Shown: piece after piece, positions 48,601-59,534 of the stretch
Layout: each line of letters opens with the position of its first letter
Position numbering within the stretch: the stretch's first letter is position 1
Source: Petrosia ficiformis
Taxonomy: Eukaryota > Porifera > Demospongiae > Haplosclerida > Petrosiidae
NCBI GenBank assembly: GCA_947044365.1
Contig: OX345651.1
Coordinates: forward strand, 842,926 to 906,925
DNA length: 64,000 nucleotides
Reading direction: 5' to 3'
Program-made: the position numbers and the translations under genes
The notes under the pieces: generated by a model
What the model saw: the letters and a program-made list of their open reading frames with translations, nothing else
Database searches by the model: none
What the model was told of the DNA's origin: nothing

Positions 48601-51600
48601 TTGTATTATTCATTTTCTTCTAATTAATATTTAATCACATTCACGACACAAAACAAATTTCATGTGTTGCATGCATCTGCTAAAGTGACTGGATTCATAG
48701 GCATTTGTGATTTGTGGATTCTCTAATTGATATTCATGATTATAGACCTCGATTCTTTGTCTCAGGAATACAGTGTTCTTAATTAAAGAAAAATATAATT
48801 GTTTGAAATATGTTGTATGTTTTTTATATATTAGACTATCTTACTTACAAACTAGTCCTGTAATTAGTCCTGTCTGATTTATAATGTTTAGTATAGTCAA
48901 AATGTCTATTCAGATGATATAAATGCAAGTTCTTATTCGATTGGTTCACTAAATCTCTAAGTTAGCATGCTCTATAATTATCTATAATTACATGATATTT
49001 TAATATCACAGTTAATCCAGACACTCCACATACAAGCAGAGAAGAAGAGGAGGAAGAAAGCAGACCTCCCTCTCCACCTAGTGAAGATATGATATTACAA
49101 GTGATAAATACCATGTGGAGATTCAATGACTCGTATTCTGTTTCTAATGTGGTATGTATAAATTAATACATGTTCTGTATGTATGTCCTCATTCCTATAC
49201 CATTTGGAGATTTAATTGCTCATATGCTGTTTCTAATGTGATACATAAGTATTCAGTATGTATGTCCTCATTCCCTCATCCTCATTTCCATTTTGTCTGT
49301 AATCAGGGCTCTCACTAGCAAAGTGCTATACCCATCTATATGTTACTAGCACCATTCTTAACACGCCGATAATTAATGTCACACCCTTCTAATAATAGAA
49401 CAAACCTACTTGAGTAAACAATATAGTTCATATAATTTGGGTAAGCATTTTTAATGCTGTATATATATATACTGCAGATGGGAGTGGGTATGGTAAATAC
49501 CTATTGCTTCGTTATAGCTCTAAGAATAAATTATGATAATGTATGATGTATTAGCTAATAGTATCATTTTAAAAACGTTTATTGACTTCATATAATGTAA
49601 TTAATATCAGATCTGATAGTTACTGATTAAGTAACTCCTCCTCATCCTCCTCTTCTGGAGACATTGTATGATATGTGTAGAAGAGAAGGTATCAATAAGA
49701 CAAGCAATATTTATCATTTCAATTTTATCAGTATCGCTCATCACTAATTCTAAGTGTGAATGAGTATTGGGATACTTGTGATACTCATAATGTACATTAT
49801 GAAAATAATCATCTCTTTATAATTGGCCTTTGAACAAGACCTCCAAAAATTTATCATTCATACCAAATACAAATAGTTTTGAATTTGGTGCTGCTTTTAT
49901 ATCCACTATACCTACAGACCTATTGTGGGTTTTGTGGTGAGTGTTTATATAATGATATTCATAACTACAACATGTACACAATACAGGAGACAATATGACA
50001 CTGATGGGTTTTGTGTTGAGTGTTTAAATAATTCATAACTATAACATACAGGATATGTACCTATCCACATGCATTAAATAAACACGTTTTTTGTAACAGG
50101 TTAAAATTCTGAATACCCTTCCCTGGATAGGCCGAGGGTTATTTTAGTCATGTTGTATGTCTGTCTGTCTGTATGTATGTCAATTACCAAAGTTCCTGCA
50201 AAACTATGAACATTAGCATTTCAAGAGTCTGGTGGCTCAAATGGTAAGAGTGCCTGACTACATATCGAAAGTTCCTGGTTCAATCCTTAGTTGGATTCCA
50301 GTTTATTTCTAATTCTCTCATGCCTGCATTTCATAATACTGATAATACATATAATTTGTACATTATACACTTGCACACATATACCACTTGTATACATTGT
50401 GTGCATGTACAATCCTCAATCCCATTCTTCATTCTCATATATGTATGTGTCCTCATTCCCATTTTTTCATCCTCAATTCCATTCAGGTAATTTTCATTTA
50501 TATTTGTCCATGTCCTCATTCCCATTCTAGCCTGTACCTGTATGGTATATATTAGAAGAATTTGGTTCTCGAATTCCACACTCACCAGACCCTACTGTTG
50601 CTATGGTACCATTCTTCCACATACCCACTCAATTATCATATTCAATTCTTTGGCCTCTCAGAGATTTGAATTTTGGAGGTAATGACACTGTTGGTCATGT
50701 GTACATTCCTATACTTACATGTATATCACGTAATACTGGTCAGTACAACACAAGTACTATACTGTACTATATTTTAATCTTCTCTCCTAATTCTTATCGG
50801 ACCCTGAACAAGCTACAGCCTTGGTGCTCCTTTTTTTATTAGTATAAGATTGGTGTTTCTAGAGTTACATTATGATATCTTTGTTAGGTGTATGAAGTGG
50901 TTTTGATTAATAATATTATCTGTTAGAATTGTGAGTATATACTGTAGTTGTACTAAACTGTACTCTACTCTACTCGACTGTACTGTACTGTACTGTATTG
51001 TGTTGTACTATACTGTACTGTACTATATACTATACTGTACTGTACTCTACTATACTGTACTGTACTCTACTGTACTGTACTGTATTGTATTGTACTATAT
51101 TGTACTGTACTGTACTGTACTGTACTGTACTGTACTGTACTGTACTGTACTGCACTATACTGTACTGTACTGTACTTGTACTGTATTGTGTTGTACTATA
51201 CTGTACTGTACTGTACTATACTGGACTATACTGTACTATACTGTACTGTACTGTACTTGTACTGTACTGTACTGTACTATACTGTACTGTACTGTACTAT
51301 ACTGGACTATACTGTACTATACTGTACTGTACTTGTACTGTATGGAGCTGATCTGGTGCATCGTTTAGTGATTATTAGGTTTTCATAGTGAGACAATTTA
51401 TAATTACATGTACATGTGCATACAATTAAGTACTTCTTTTATTCATGATTCTATCCTGTCATTTCTTTCTCATTCTTTCATCCTTCTTAGACGATTTAAG
51501 TCGTAATCGTGTTCCCACTTCTGCTGATACAGACCTCGAAAAAGCTTGTTATTCCCTTCCATGGTCACCGTCTGAATATCTATCCCTCTCTGATCCATTA

Positions 51601-54600
51601 TGGGCTGAGCTTGAATCAATATCCCCTCCTCCTATGCCAGAAAGATGTGGAGAACAATTACCGGATAATATTCCAATGGCTCCACCCACTCCAGCATTAC
51701 CTTATAAGGTATATTGCGATATAGTACAATGCATGTACATGTATGTATAAACAACAAGTATGATATGATATACATACTTGCTATATAAATATACTATTAT
51801 TATTATTATTATTATTATTATATGGACACTGGATGAGTGGGGAGAGTTGGCTAGCCATCAAAGATGTTTAACCCACCATTCCCGGTTCTCAAGACTGGGC
51901 AATCAGTGTTTCGTTTTTACTTCAAATTTTCTAAGCTGCTCATTTTCTAAGCCACTGTGGCTGCTCATTTTCTAAGCCATCTAAGCCATGGTGGCTGATT
52001 GTTATTTTTTTAAGCCATTGTGGCTGCTTGTTTGGTGTGTTTGTTTATTAATTGTTTCTACGCCTATTGCTAGCATGCTAGCCACATGAATTTTCATGTA
52101 CATGTAGTTAATGAGAAATACTACTATGTAGTATATTGTTACTATGTATAACTGTAACTAAGAAACAGACATACAATTATTATAACTAAAAGTGGTCATT
52201 ATTATCATACTATAGCAACACTAGAGTGTGTAATCCATTGATGACCTAGTATGAAGCATCGAACCACTATTGTTAGTTATACGCCATTATTATTCTTGTG
52301 CTGACATCATAGTGATGCTCTCTATTCCTGTCTGTCTGTCTGTGTCTCACTCAGGTATACAGTGATGTAGATCTAGTCAGGAAGAATTTAAATCATGATA
52401 AATTCAAACTTGTTAGTAATATACAAGAAGCTGATATTTTATGGATGTTTGGACACTTTAAAGATTTCAGGTATTTTATAACTTGTTATGTCCAGTTCAT
52501 TATTCTGTGGTTTTGTATAGGAAACTACAAACCTGTTTTTCTTCTTCTTTTCCTCCTTCTCCTCTTCCTCCTCCTTCTCTTCTTCCTCCTCCTCTTCCTC
52601 CTCCTCCTCCTCCTCCTCCTCTTTCTCCTCCTCTTCTTCCTTCTCCTAATTTTCAGTCCAGTCAGTTTTTTTTCCTCCTCTAGCTCTCTCACACCTAATC
52701 AATTCATTAATCAGTTCCCATCAGAGAATGTCATTACATGTAAAGATCTGATGGCATCAGTTGCTCGGAGAGCAACAAGTGGATCCCCTGACAGTACCCC
52801 TAAGTGGCTACCAGAGACCTTCAACCTTTTCTATGAGTTACCAAGATTTGTTCACAAATTTAAAAGTCTTGAATCAAAGTCAGTGTATTATTAGTATATT
52901 GTTAGTATATTATATAATCATTGCTAAGATTTGTGTACAAATATAAACGTTGAATCAAAGTCAGTATACTATTAGTATATTATTAGTACGTATACTGCTA
53001 TTGTTAGTTTATGCATGTGTGTTTCGTTTTTTTCATGCAGTTGTCATGACAACACATGGATAATTAAGCCATGGAATTTAGGGCGTGGCATGGATATTCA
53101 CATAACGCGTAATTTAATTCAGGTTATTCGATTATCTCAAGCCAGTCCAAAAGTGAGTTTAAGACATTGGTTGGGTTTTAATTTATTATAATTATATAAT
53201 TATTAAGTCACATGACATGTCACACGATGATGACAATCTCTAAATTTAATGGGTTACCTACAAAATTAATATCTTTATTTACATTTCATATCGGGCTGGG
53301 CAACTATTCATGCAAACGACCATTTTACTAGGATGTATATAATACATACAGTATACATGTATATCAATAAAATGTCACCATACAGTAACAGTAATTAATT
53401 AGTTCTACTGTCAGTATAGTACAGTAATTACTGTCTCACTACTGTGGCATTGAATTGACAAGTATACCAATTACTGTCAAAACTACTGTTGAACTACTGT
53501 AGTGTGGAAATGAAACTACTGAGTAATTACTGTACTGTATGGTGATATTTCAAGTTACTACTACCTCATAGAGGCTCACATTAAGGATACCTCACATCAT
53601 CACATGAATAAATAAAGCAAAAATCATCTAAGCTAATTGTCAAATCGCCCAACCCTCAATTTCATGTATTATAAATATTAATACCATCATCAGAAATAAT
53701 CGCAATTTTTTGATATTCTTTAGGTGGCTTGTAAGTATATAACAGATCCTGTCTTGTTTCATAGAGAAGAAATAGGACAAGTGAAGATGGATATAAGATA
53801 CATGGTGTTACTAGTATCTGTGAATCCATTGGTTCTCTATGTGTACAATGTATTCTGGCTGAGATTTGCTAACAAGTATGTGTCATCATGAAACACACAT
53901 GTACACGTATATGTGTACATACGTACATGTACATACGACACGTGGTGTGGAAACAGCCAGTCATGCAGGACATTATCCAATAAATCTAGTGAATGTCCGG
54001 TAAATTGAAACTTGAAAACTGAACTGTATACAAAGTATATGGGGGGCAGGACAAGAATGATGAAAGTAGGCCAGCAGTTGGGTCAATGTTTACACACCAC
54101 AGCGTAAAATGTACACACACACACTCACATTAAGCTTGGGCAATTGTTTCCCCATATTCATGGTGTGGAAGCATTGAGCTAACTACCAGACATTATGACC
54201 TATTTTCATCACTCTTGTCCTGCTCCCCATATACTTTGTATACAGTCAATTTACCAGACATTCACTAGATTAATCTCCTGCATGACTGGCTGTTTTCATA
54301 CCACCACTCATATTACATTTACTTACATGTATGTTTCAATCAATCACCACACACAATACATCACATATATACATATTTTATTTGTATTAGGCCCTTTTCT
54401 ATGGATGGTTTCCATGACTACGAGAAACATTTCACAGTAATGAATTATCGTGAGGAGGCAGAACTCAAACATATCGAGTCACATGACTTCATCCCTTTAT
54501 TTAATGAACAGTATCCGTTATATCCATGGGATAGTATCCAGGAGAATATTTTTCAGATGTTACGAGAATTTTTTGTGGCATCTTGTTCTGAACCATCACC

Positions 54601-55894
54601 AGCTGGTATCTGTCACTTCCCACAGGTTAATGAATGATTAGTATATATCATGTGACATTGAACCAATCACATTTTCACGTAGTAGTCACCTGATCGCATG
54701 ATGAAATCTACTTAATGCAGTTTAATTAACTGATTTAAAAGGGTTTTAGTTAACTAACTAAAAGTCCCCATTATTGGCTAATTTTCATTTTAGTTAGTTA
54801 TGGTTGTTGCAGTAGACTTGTAATTTAGTTATAGTTTAGTTAACTAAAAGTCAAAATGCCTTACTATAAAGGGTTGTAGTTATAGTTATAGTTAACTAAA
54901 CCAACATATACTAGTAACAGATCTCAGTATCACTAAAAGGAATGTTTAATAAATTATTATTAATATATTTTCTAGTCTAGAGCTATATATGCTGTTGATT
55001 TGATGTTAGAATGGACTGGTCCTGATGAAGGATGTGGTATGTATTTATATGCTATAGTAATTATAATTATTATAATATTCTTGTTCGTATATGGCCATAG
55101 CTCTCCTTTGTTAACAATATTCTAGGATAATATTATTTAACTAAAAATTAGTTTAGACTTAATGATATTCATGAGTCACTTTAACAGCTTCTGTGTTGTA
55201 ACTCTCTGGATGTGTGTTTATTAATTTGTATTTGTTAGAGACAATTATGTGAATAACAACATAAACGACAGACAGTAGTCTATATGTACATTACAACAAT
55301 GCATATGTATAATGCAATATACATATATATATATGTATATACAGTATAAAAACAGTGAACAGTGATGATATAAAACCATTTAGGGCCTGAATGACTGAAT
55401 CGTCCAGTTTAACCAACTTATTGGTTAAACCTGGAGCTGTCAACAACATGTCATTATATTACACATGCGCATTTTACCTTCATCACTCATGTCGTAGCTG
55501 AAGGTATTCGTTTGAAGAAGCAGACAGTCTAATATTAAAACTACTATGATAAAAGTCTTTTTGTGAATTGTAAAATTAAAGTTTCTTGTAAGATATGATG
55601 TGAATTATTAATCAATCAGTCAGTTAGTTGCTTAAGCCACGTGTCTAGAGTCAATCAGAGAAAACCCCTAGTTGTTCGAGCCCTATAACCATTCGTTCTC
55701 TCTTATTAATTAATTGTATCATCCTTGCATTTGTAGGTTGTCAATACATACAACCAAAACTATTAGAAGTCAATTTCAGTCCTGATTGCGTGAGAGCATG
55801 TCGGTATCATGATTTTTATAATCACATGTTTGAATGTTTGTTTCTACCTGAGTCACACCATACTGATGACTTACCTGTAACTAGATTATTATGA
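33936..55894 (+). CDS. TTLL12: TTLL12, copy 2, lacking exon 1
   Basis: Exons: 33936-34036, 36441-36676, 49012-49151, 50531-50678, 51491-51708, 52355-52470, 52684-52878, 53041-53152, 53724-53875, 54391-54625, 54976-55036, 55737-55894. All are the same length as in copy 1 except the one at 49012, which has one extra GAA codon. All splice sites are GT-AG and no frame-breaking change was seen across 12 exons. Replacements are few (for example PWDGIQ to PWDSIQ, CQSIQ to CQYIQ). The first coding exon (32 residues) and the shared MON1 promoter were left behind at the breakpoint. Expression would need a new start, so a recent duplicate not yet decayed, or a chimeric gene using an upstream exon, are both possible. 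Confidence 0.9.
35366..35586. mobile_element. Palindromic MITE (TATCAAAAACTCT family), copy D
   Basis: Orthologous by duplication to 14458-14678, with the same flanking GGTGTGGTTCA repeat. The insertion therefore predates the duplication. Confidence 0.9.
36108..36228. repeat. 22-bp tandem repeat, copy 2
   Basis: Same gattggttgatgaattgatt units as 15190-15315. Confidence 0.9.
37145..39052 (-). pseudogene. hAT-family (ZBED-like) transposase, copy 2
   Basis: Paralogue by duplication of 16233-18141. The ATG of MELVAKS ends at 39052. Exon 1 runs to a GTAAGT donor near 38064 and exon 2 starts near 38006 ([11 protein letters not shown]). Here exon 2 stays open through [20 protein letters not shown] to the in-frame TAA at 37349-37351, which is shared with copy 1. 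Beyond the stop the hAT dimerisation segment ([24 protein letters not shown]) is intact in the same frame down to 37145. A single nonsense codon therefore disables an otherwise full transposase. The 5' terminal repeat is at about 39219-39239. Confidence 0.92.
39500..39633 (-). pseudogene. Orphan last exon of the BEN-like gene
   Basis: Matches 18585-18718 ([20 protein letters not shown]). Sequence identity with unit 1 ends at about 39664, just upstream, where new sequence (tttttatggcccgtag) begins. All earlier exons are missing. Confidence 0.85.
39757..39815 (-). other. Exon-like segment, unknown
   Basis: A TAG-preceded open segment reading [18 protein letters not shown] with a good GTAAGT donor on the minus strand. 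Too short to assign; it sits between two transposon ends. Confidence 0.2.
40003..40873. mobile_element. TIR element (catccctatgattgcttt), with nested MITE
   Basis: Inverse 18-bp ends: catccctatgattgcttt at 40003-40020 and its exact complement at 40856-40873. The interior has ttaaggaagttacatcattc and a GC-rich block (ggcgtggcgcgtaaaagaac). A second copy is at 42544-43309 and a solitary end is at about 45446-45463. The left end is preceded by tatggcccgtagggc in both full copies. No ORF. Confidence 0.85.
40057..40479. mobile_element. MITE with perfect 39-bp TIRs inserted in an (AT)n tract
   Basis: gtgaccgtctacacgaaaac... at 40057-40095 is the exact inverse complement of 40441-40479. TATATA on both sides fits a TA target as in Tc1/mariner-like elements. 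It is nested inside the element at 40003-40873, so it is younger. No ORF. Confidence 0.95.
40986..41872 (-). pseudogene. Pogo/Tigger-like (Tc1-mariner superfamily) transposase, broken
   Basis: Starts [20 protein letters not shown] at the ATG ending at 41872. A pipsqueak-type helix-turn-helix follows ([34 protein letters not shown]), then a CENP-B-like second HTH ([20 protein letters not shown]). A one-base shift near 41463 is needed to continue as [20 protein letters not shown]. The DDE catalytic core begins with [11 protein letters not shown] (first Asp) and [20 protein letters not shown], then stops at 40986, before the second and third acidic residues. Inactive. Relatives include Jerky, Tigger and CENP-B. 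Confidence 0.9.
42349..42530. repeat. Local duplicated block A
   Basis: agtcaaaccatata(c/t)(c/t)gg and aagaacaagaatacaaagta recur at 43606-43680. Its right half (aataacaaaatactgcatgt ... cacttgtttttgcattattg) matches 21745-21868, next to the small membrane ORF. An old copy of that region is split by the transposon at 42544-43309. Confidence 0.7.
42544..43309. mobile_element. TIR element (catccctatgattgcttt), second copy
   Basis: Ends at 42544-42561 and 43292-43309 pair with slight divergence. It shares gttaaggaagttgcgtcatt and ggcgtggcgcgtaaaagaac with the copy at 40003. It contains an (AT)n tract and the hairpin at 42753-42822. Confidence 0.8.
42753..42822. repeat. 30-bp inverted repeat with 10-nt loop
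   Basis: Arms 42753-42782 and 42793-42822 (ggtttagtgtcc ... gatgtgatatagccc) pair with two adjacent mismatches around tcgcaggctc. The flanking segments tctatatttttgtatata are also repeated on both sides. Confidence 0.92.
43337..43560. pseudogene. Fragments of the small membrane ORF region and of the hAT-flanking region
   Basis: 43340-43385 matches the 3' end of the ORF at 21861. 43385-43460 carries a short tandem duplication (atatatgctgacatatcagt twice). 43450-43555 matches 15915-16020 (tggaatatcaattaacactg ... cattaattaaagaggtga). Confidence 0.7.
43680..43839. repeat. Perfect 77-bp inverted repeat with 6-bp spacer
   Basis: Arm 43680-43756 is the exact inverse complement of 43763-43839, separated by cctata. 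No mismatch was found on reading base by base. Outside the arms similarity ends at once. The outward arm sequence starts aagtaagagaagcatcgctg. Confidence 0.95.
44058..44930 (-). pseudogene. Second hAT/ZBED-type transposase fragment
   Basis: From the ATG ending at 44930 (MELQPLSTG) an in-frame TAA at 44901-44903 interrupts before [16 protein letters not shown]. The BED finger follows (CKVCNTLL ... [11 protein letters not shown]), then the catalytic-domain start ([41 protein letters not shown]) and [29 protein letters not shown]. The frame stops at 44058 (RKLEF), so the C-terminal half is missing. It belongs to a different hAT lineage from 16233 and 37145. Confidence 0.92.
44931..47985. mobile_element. 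Transposon-derived filler bounded by inverted repeats 45131-45163 and 47716-47748
   Basis: ggaaacggaatgatattttg at 45131 is mirrored at 47716-47748 (acgtgccacgcccaaaaata). A second pair, ataaagggattggaaacg near 45187 and cgtttccaatccctttat near 47404, is also inverted. Inside are a solitary catccctatgattgcttt end (about 45446), an (atcc)n repeat at 45950-46065, a possible plus-strand exon at 46150-46290 ([20 protein letters not shown], ending in TAG) and GC-rich debris at 47500-47600. No intact gene is supported. Confidence 0.5.
48033..48347 (-). CDS. Small single-pass membrane protein, 104 aa, paralogue
   Basis: Begins [20 protein letters not shown]. The hydrophobic anchor, both cysteines and the C-terminus ([13 protein letters not shown]) match the ORF at 21861-22175. 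Same length and no stop despite about ten replacements. Nested antisense in intron 3 of TTLL12 copy 2. Confidence 0.5.
   Translation of the reverse strand: MILELSIFIIIPVVHFLLLIYLMATQQEYNNTKPSTPLPAENTNQTGELVYQTPDNKYLQYMNKCYIDIQETIQADEMLDVTISYMCEAEQETNKNSTIVIGKI
48540..49011. other. TTLL12-2 intron 3 tail
   Basis: Matches 23390-23638 with indels. The tRNA-like block of unit 1 (22465-22538) and about 900 bp around it have no counterpart here. No gene seen. Confidence 0.6.
50105..50300 (+). mobile_element. tRNA-related SINE-like sequence
   Basis: tggctcaaatggtaagagtg resembles a Pol III A box and ggttcaatcc a B box, with the expected spacing; the anticodon region is degenerate. It lies in intron 4 of TTLL12 copy 2, with no counterpart at the equivalent site in unit 1 (24330-24360), together with a copy of the dispersed repeat at 49900-50045. 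Confidence 0.55.
50940..51350. repeat. Pentamer-type repeat (tactg/tacta)n, expanded copy
   Basis: Same array as 24950-25150 but about 400 bp, with an internal duplicated block (tgtacttgtactgta ... tactatactggactatac twice). Confidence 0.93.
51797..52030. mobile_element. Minisatellite-bearing element in TTLL12-2 intron 6
   Basis: Duplicate of 25600-25830. Confidence 0.8.
52537..52683. repeat. Extended polypyrimidine tract before TTLL12-2 exon 8
   Basis: About 105 nt of C/T. It differs from 26335-26471 by several trinucleotide or larger indels but keeps the same acceptor (cctcctctag at 52683). Confidence 0.9.
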
Positions 55895-57006
55895 GATTAC
55901 TATACAACTATTAAATTTGTAAATTATCATGAATTTTATTTTCTGTAATTAAATGAATGTGCGGACCCCCTTGTGAAGCGTATACCATATATTTCATGTT
56001 GCCTAAAATTAATACACTGCGAAAATAAAATAGTTAAAGAGCCTAATTTATTGGTTAATACAGTTTAACAATTAATTCGTTGTTCAGAATTAGTGATGTA
56101 CCGATAATTGGATCAGTAGTTGGTATTGGTGATTTTTGGCCGTTATTTTTAGTATCGGTATTGGAAAACGTGTACCAATAATGTCATTTCTTGTGATGAT
56201 GGCATCATTAATGATACTCATAATTATTGAGAAAATGCTCCTTATCACAGAAACCAGAAGGTAGACAGAATATTGGATTGGTATTGGTTATCAGTACATA
56301 TCCAAAATAATTAATAGTTTATTAAATAAAATATTGGTAAAATCTCTTATCGGTACTCATTATTCAGAATACATACATCTAATAGCTACTTCATAATCAA
56401 TTATTTGAAGCACTATAAACTTAGTGTGCTGTGTACTCATATTTCATGCCAACAATTTAGTATAATTAAGTCTACACTACTAAAGTATATGTAATTGTAT
56501 CTGCCCATCAAAAGGGTTCGGAAGCCTGCAAAAACATAATTTTCCAATACTTGGTGCACATTATGTTATAGTAACATCATGCATGTAACCACAACATCCT
56601 CTATGACAATTGACAAACTAATCCTTTCAACTGTACTAACCAATGAAATGGCAGGTCATATGCTTTATGATGTCAGCTCTGTCGTCTTCTCTTTCCCCAC
56701 ATCCTTCCTAATAGTTTATGAGCTACTCCACCAACTCATTAATTGTAGTTGAAAGTTGGAAGGTATTGGGATAGAGTAGTCATGCATGATATTGTTGTCA
56801 GACATGTTTGGTATGCAAATATATTTTGTAGGAAATAGTTCACTTGTATTGTGTAGACATAATACTCAATGTTATGTGTGCAAAAAATTTTGTAAAACTT
56901 TCATTTGTAAAAAAAATTATTGTATTATAAGACAAATAAAAAATACTTCAATATTTCAAATACTAAAATCTAATGAAACAGATAATTAAAATTGTCTAAT
57001 ATTATT
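55895..57006. other. Convergent intergenic region TTLL12-2 / caspase-2
   Basis: Equivalent to 29747-31125 without the SINE. No gene seen. Confidence 0.6.
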
Positions 57007-59534
57007 TCATGGTTTCTTGTTGAAGTAGATGTTGCCACGTAGCGTGTTCACCATCTCTGACATCTGTGGTTTTTTTCCACCACAATGCTTGTTCAATTCA
57101 GGATTAGTTGCTATTTTTTGATTTACAGCAAGCAGCATGTCAGAGAAACTTTGTTTATCTGCGTGCTGTTCAAAGGTTTTACATAATGCCTGAATATAAA
57201 AAGATCCTGATATCTGTTTACGATATGCGGCACTGTCTTGAATCGTACTGTTTCCAAAGAAAAAATCTGCACCTCGAGGTAGTGGCTTAGTTACGGTATC
57301 ATTAGCTCCTTTGTCATCACTTTGTATTTTCTCACGACAAGCCTCTATGAAGAAGAGCTTAGGTTTACCGTCTAGTGCACCACATTTGTCTGGATAGAGT
57401 GTCTCAGCTAACTCATGAACAGTGACATATTTACCATCCACACCTTCAATCCCTTCATCTGTACCGTGAGATAAGATACAGCAAACGAAACTATCATGTG
57501 AATCATGAATATCTTTCCTTATTTCCTCAAGGGCTGTCTTCATCTCAGCGGCTTTCAAGTTTCTTCTCAATTTAACATGATAGTCTAGATTTCCAAACAC
57601 TTCTTGCAATCTGTCGGCATCTGCGTCAGATCCATTGCGCGTTTCTTTACCAGTAGGATCATTAATCCACTTAACATTATTAATAATGAGAGCCAGACCA
57701 TGAGGTTTTGAATACATGGGATAAGCGAATAAGTCATCCTAAAGTTAATAATAATAAATGTTACTTACAATACTTGACTAACAGCTGATTACACTTGAAT
57801 TACCTTTTTGGTACAATCTGGCTGTTGCTTTACTACTGTAACAGTAAGAATGGTATAAGAGTTAGTACATGTAGATAAGTTATGACATTACTAACCTTGA
57901 GATTGTGATAGTGCTGTGTGTTCTTGATGACTATGAGCTGGAAAATGATAATAAATAATAATATAATGTGACCATGATTGAGACAATAGGTCATTTGAAA
58001 AATAAACACATTTAACAATCACCATTATCTACTTTGTAGAGGTAGCTAAATCCAGGGAGAGCAAGGTAAATGAAAGGGTTTCCAGACGTTTCAACTATTA
58101 CTGCTTCTTGAGCAGGAGAGCTTAAGCGCTGACCAATTCTGATGCTTGCATAGTTTTATTTGTCTCTTCATGCTTTCTTTGCTGTGACAGGTGTATGCGC
58201 AGACTCTCTTTGTTGCTAATTGGGAAACCACTTGTCCGGAAACCACACCCCTCATTCCTTGTCACATTATGTTTTCATTGCGATAATCAACACTAACTTT
58301 GATCTGTTCCAGAAGAGGGTACAGATAATTTCCTATATTCAGGTAGGTGTCCTTTATCTATAGAAGTAAGATATACACTAATAAATAGTGTACGGTTTTT
58401 TTTTTTAGCCCACACCCTCAGTCAGAGGATCTATTCAAAACAGCTAACATTTGTCTGTCAGCATCAGGAAAATTAGATTGCTTTAGATTACAGGAAATTA
58501 CTCACTGCAAATCTTTTTAGAAGCTCGTAATAATACACTGTGTAAAGTTTTAACTTTTAATTGGCTATAGGAGTATTTTATTTTCCTCAACGCTGATTTG
58601 TTTTGTAATATTTACAAGTACTAGTTTCATTTGATCTTGATCTATATTGACTAGTAGATGTGAAAAAAACCCAGCAATACAGTGTATATATAAAGCATAG
58701 TATTATAGGTATAACCTGTAGTGTATTATCATCATTTCCGTAGTGTGTCTGAAAACAACAGATGTTACTTACTCATTTCAGAATATGTACATGAATTTGT
58801 ACTAATAACATCTGTTGTACCTAAATTACTATGGAATTTTCCATTCTTTATTATTGTTATATGCTATATAGTCAATAGAGATCAGTATCAAATGGAATAA
58901 ATCACTACTTACAGCTTTCTAGGATCTTATTGGTGAGGCTAATACAGTGTTCATTCTATGATTTCATTTGAGGGAAGGTGAGGCACTGTTTTCTTTAGGA
59001 ATATATTCCAAGTGGAGGAATGTAATCAAATATACATAATAATTATAATTAAACGGTGGGGGCCAATTGAATTTCAATAATACCCAAGTGATCATGACAT
59101 GCACCAACCACTCAAAACTATGCCTGCATGAGCCCGGGAGATTGCAAAGACTTCACACATCACAATAGTGAATATGAATATTTGTGTTGTGAATAGTCAC
59201 CTGACTGTCTATACATACATTGATTTGCTATCCTTTCAGCAACAGCTTTTGCACCAACATTTCCTCTTCTGTATAGTATACACAAGAATTCATCTAATGT
59301 TGTTTGTGCAACAGACTCAAATCGTAAACTTCGTTTTATGTTGTCAATTAGCCCATAAGCTCTGTTATCACCAGTCTGGTTAGTTGAATCACATGTCAGA
59401 GTATTCTTTACAGTTGAAGTGATTAATCCCTTCTGTTCACATTCACTTATTATATCAACTAGGCCGGAAGAAACGATTGCATCTTTCAAATCGCATTGAT
59501 TCTTTATGACAGCATTGTCAGCACTGTCAGTCAT
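57007..59534 (-). CDS. Caspase with N-terminal death-fold-like domain, complete (copy 2)
   Basis: Cysteine protease of the caspase family, likely acting in apoptosis. Exons in gene order: 59201-59534, 58298-58357, 57896-57937, 57804-57832, 57007-57738, all GT-AG and in phase, predicting 398 aa. Residues 1-111 (MTDSADNAVIKNQCDLKDAI, DNIKRSLRFESVAQTTLDEF, LYRRGNVGAKAVAERI) look like an all-helical CARD or DED type recruitment domain. A hydrophilic linker follows (PEYRKLSVPSSGTDQTHSHQ). The catalytic unit starts near residue 156 (DDLFAYPMYSKPHGLALIIN). His246 lies in CCILSHGTDEG and Cys289 in FFIEACREK. The usual QACxG pentapeptide reads EACRE, so the first and last positions are unusual. The small subunit carries ADFFFGNSTIQDSAAYRKQI and SGSFYIQALCKTFE. 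The linker exon at 57896 differs from copy 1 by exactly one codon, supporting it as coding. Confidence 0.93.

Larger units (their letters stand above)
33371..59262. repeat. Segmental tandem duplication, unit 2
   Basis: Colinear with 12069-33369, with most differences being substitutions and small indels. Major differences: about 380 bp lost near 33840, an 8-9 kb transposon-rich replacement in TTLL12 intron 3 (39665 to about 47985), absence of the SINE, and microsatellite length changes. Confidence 0.95.
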
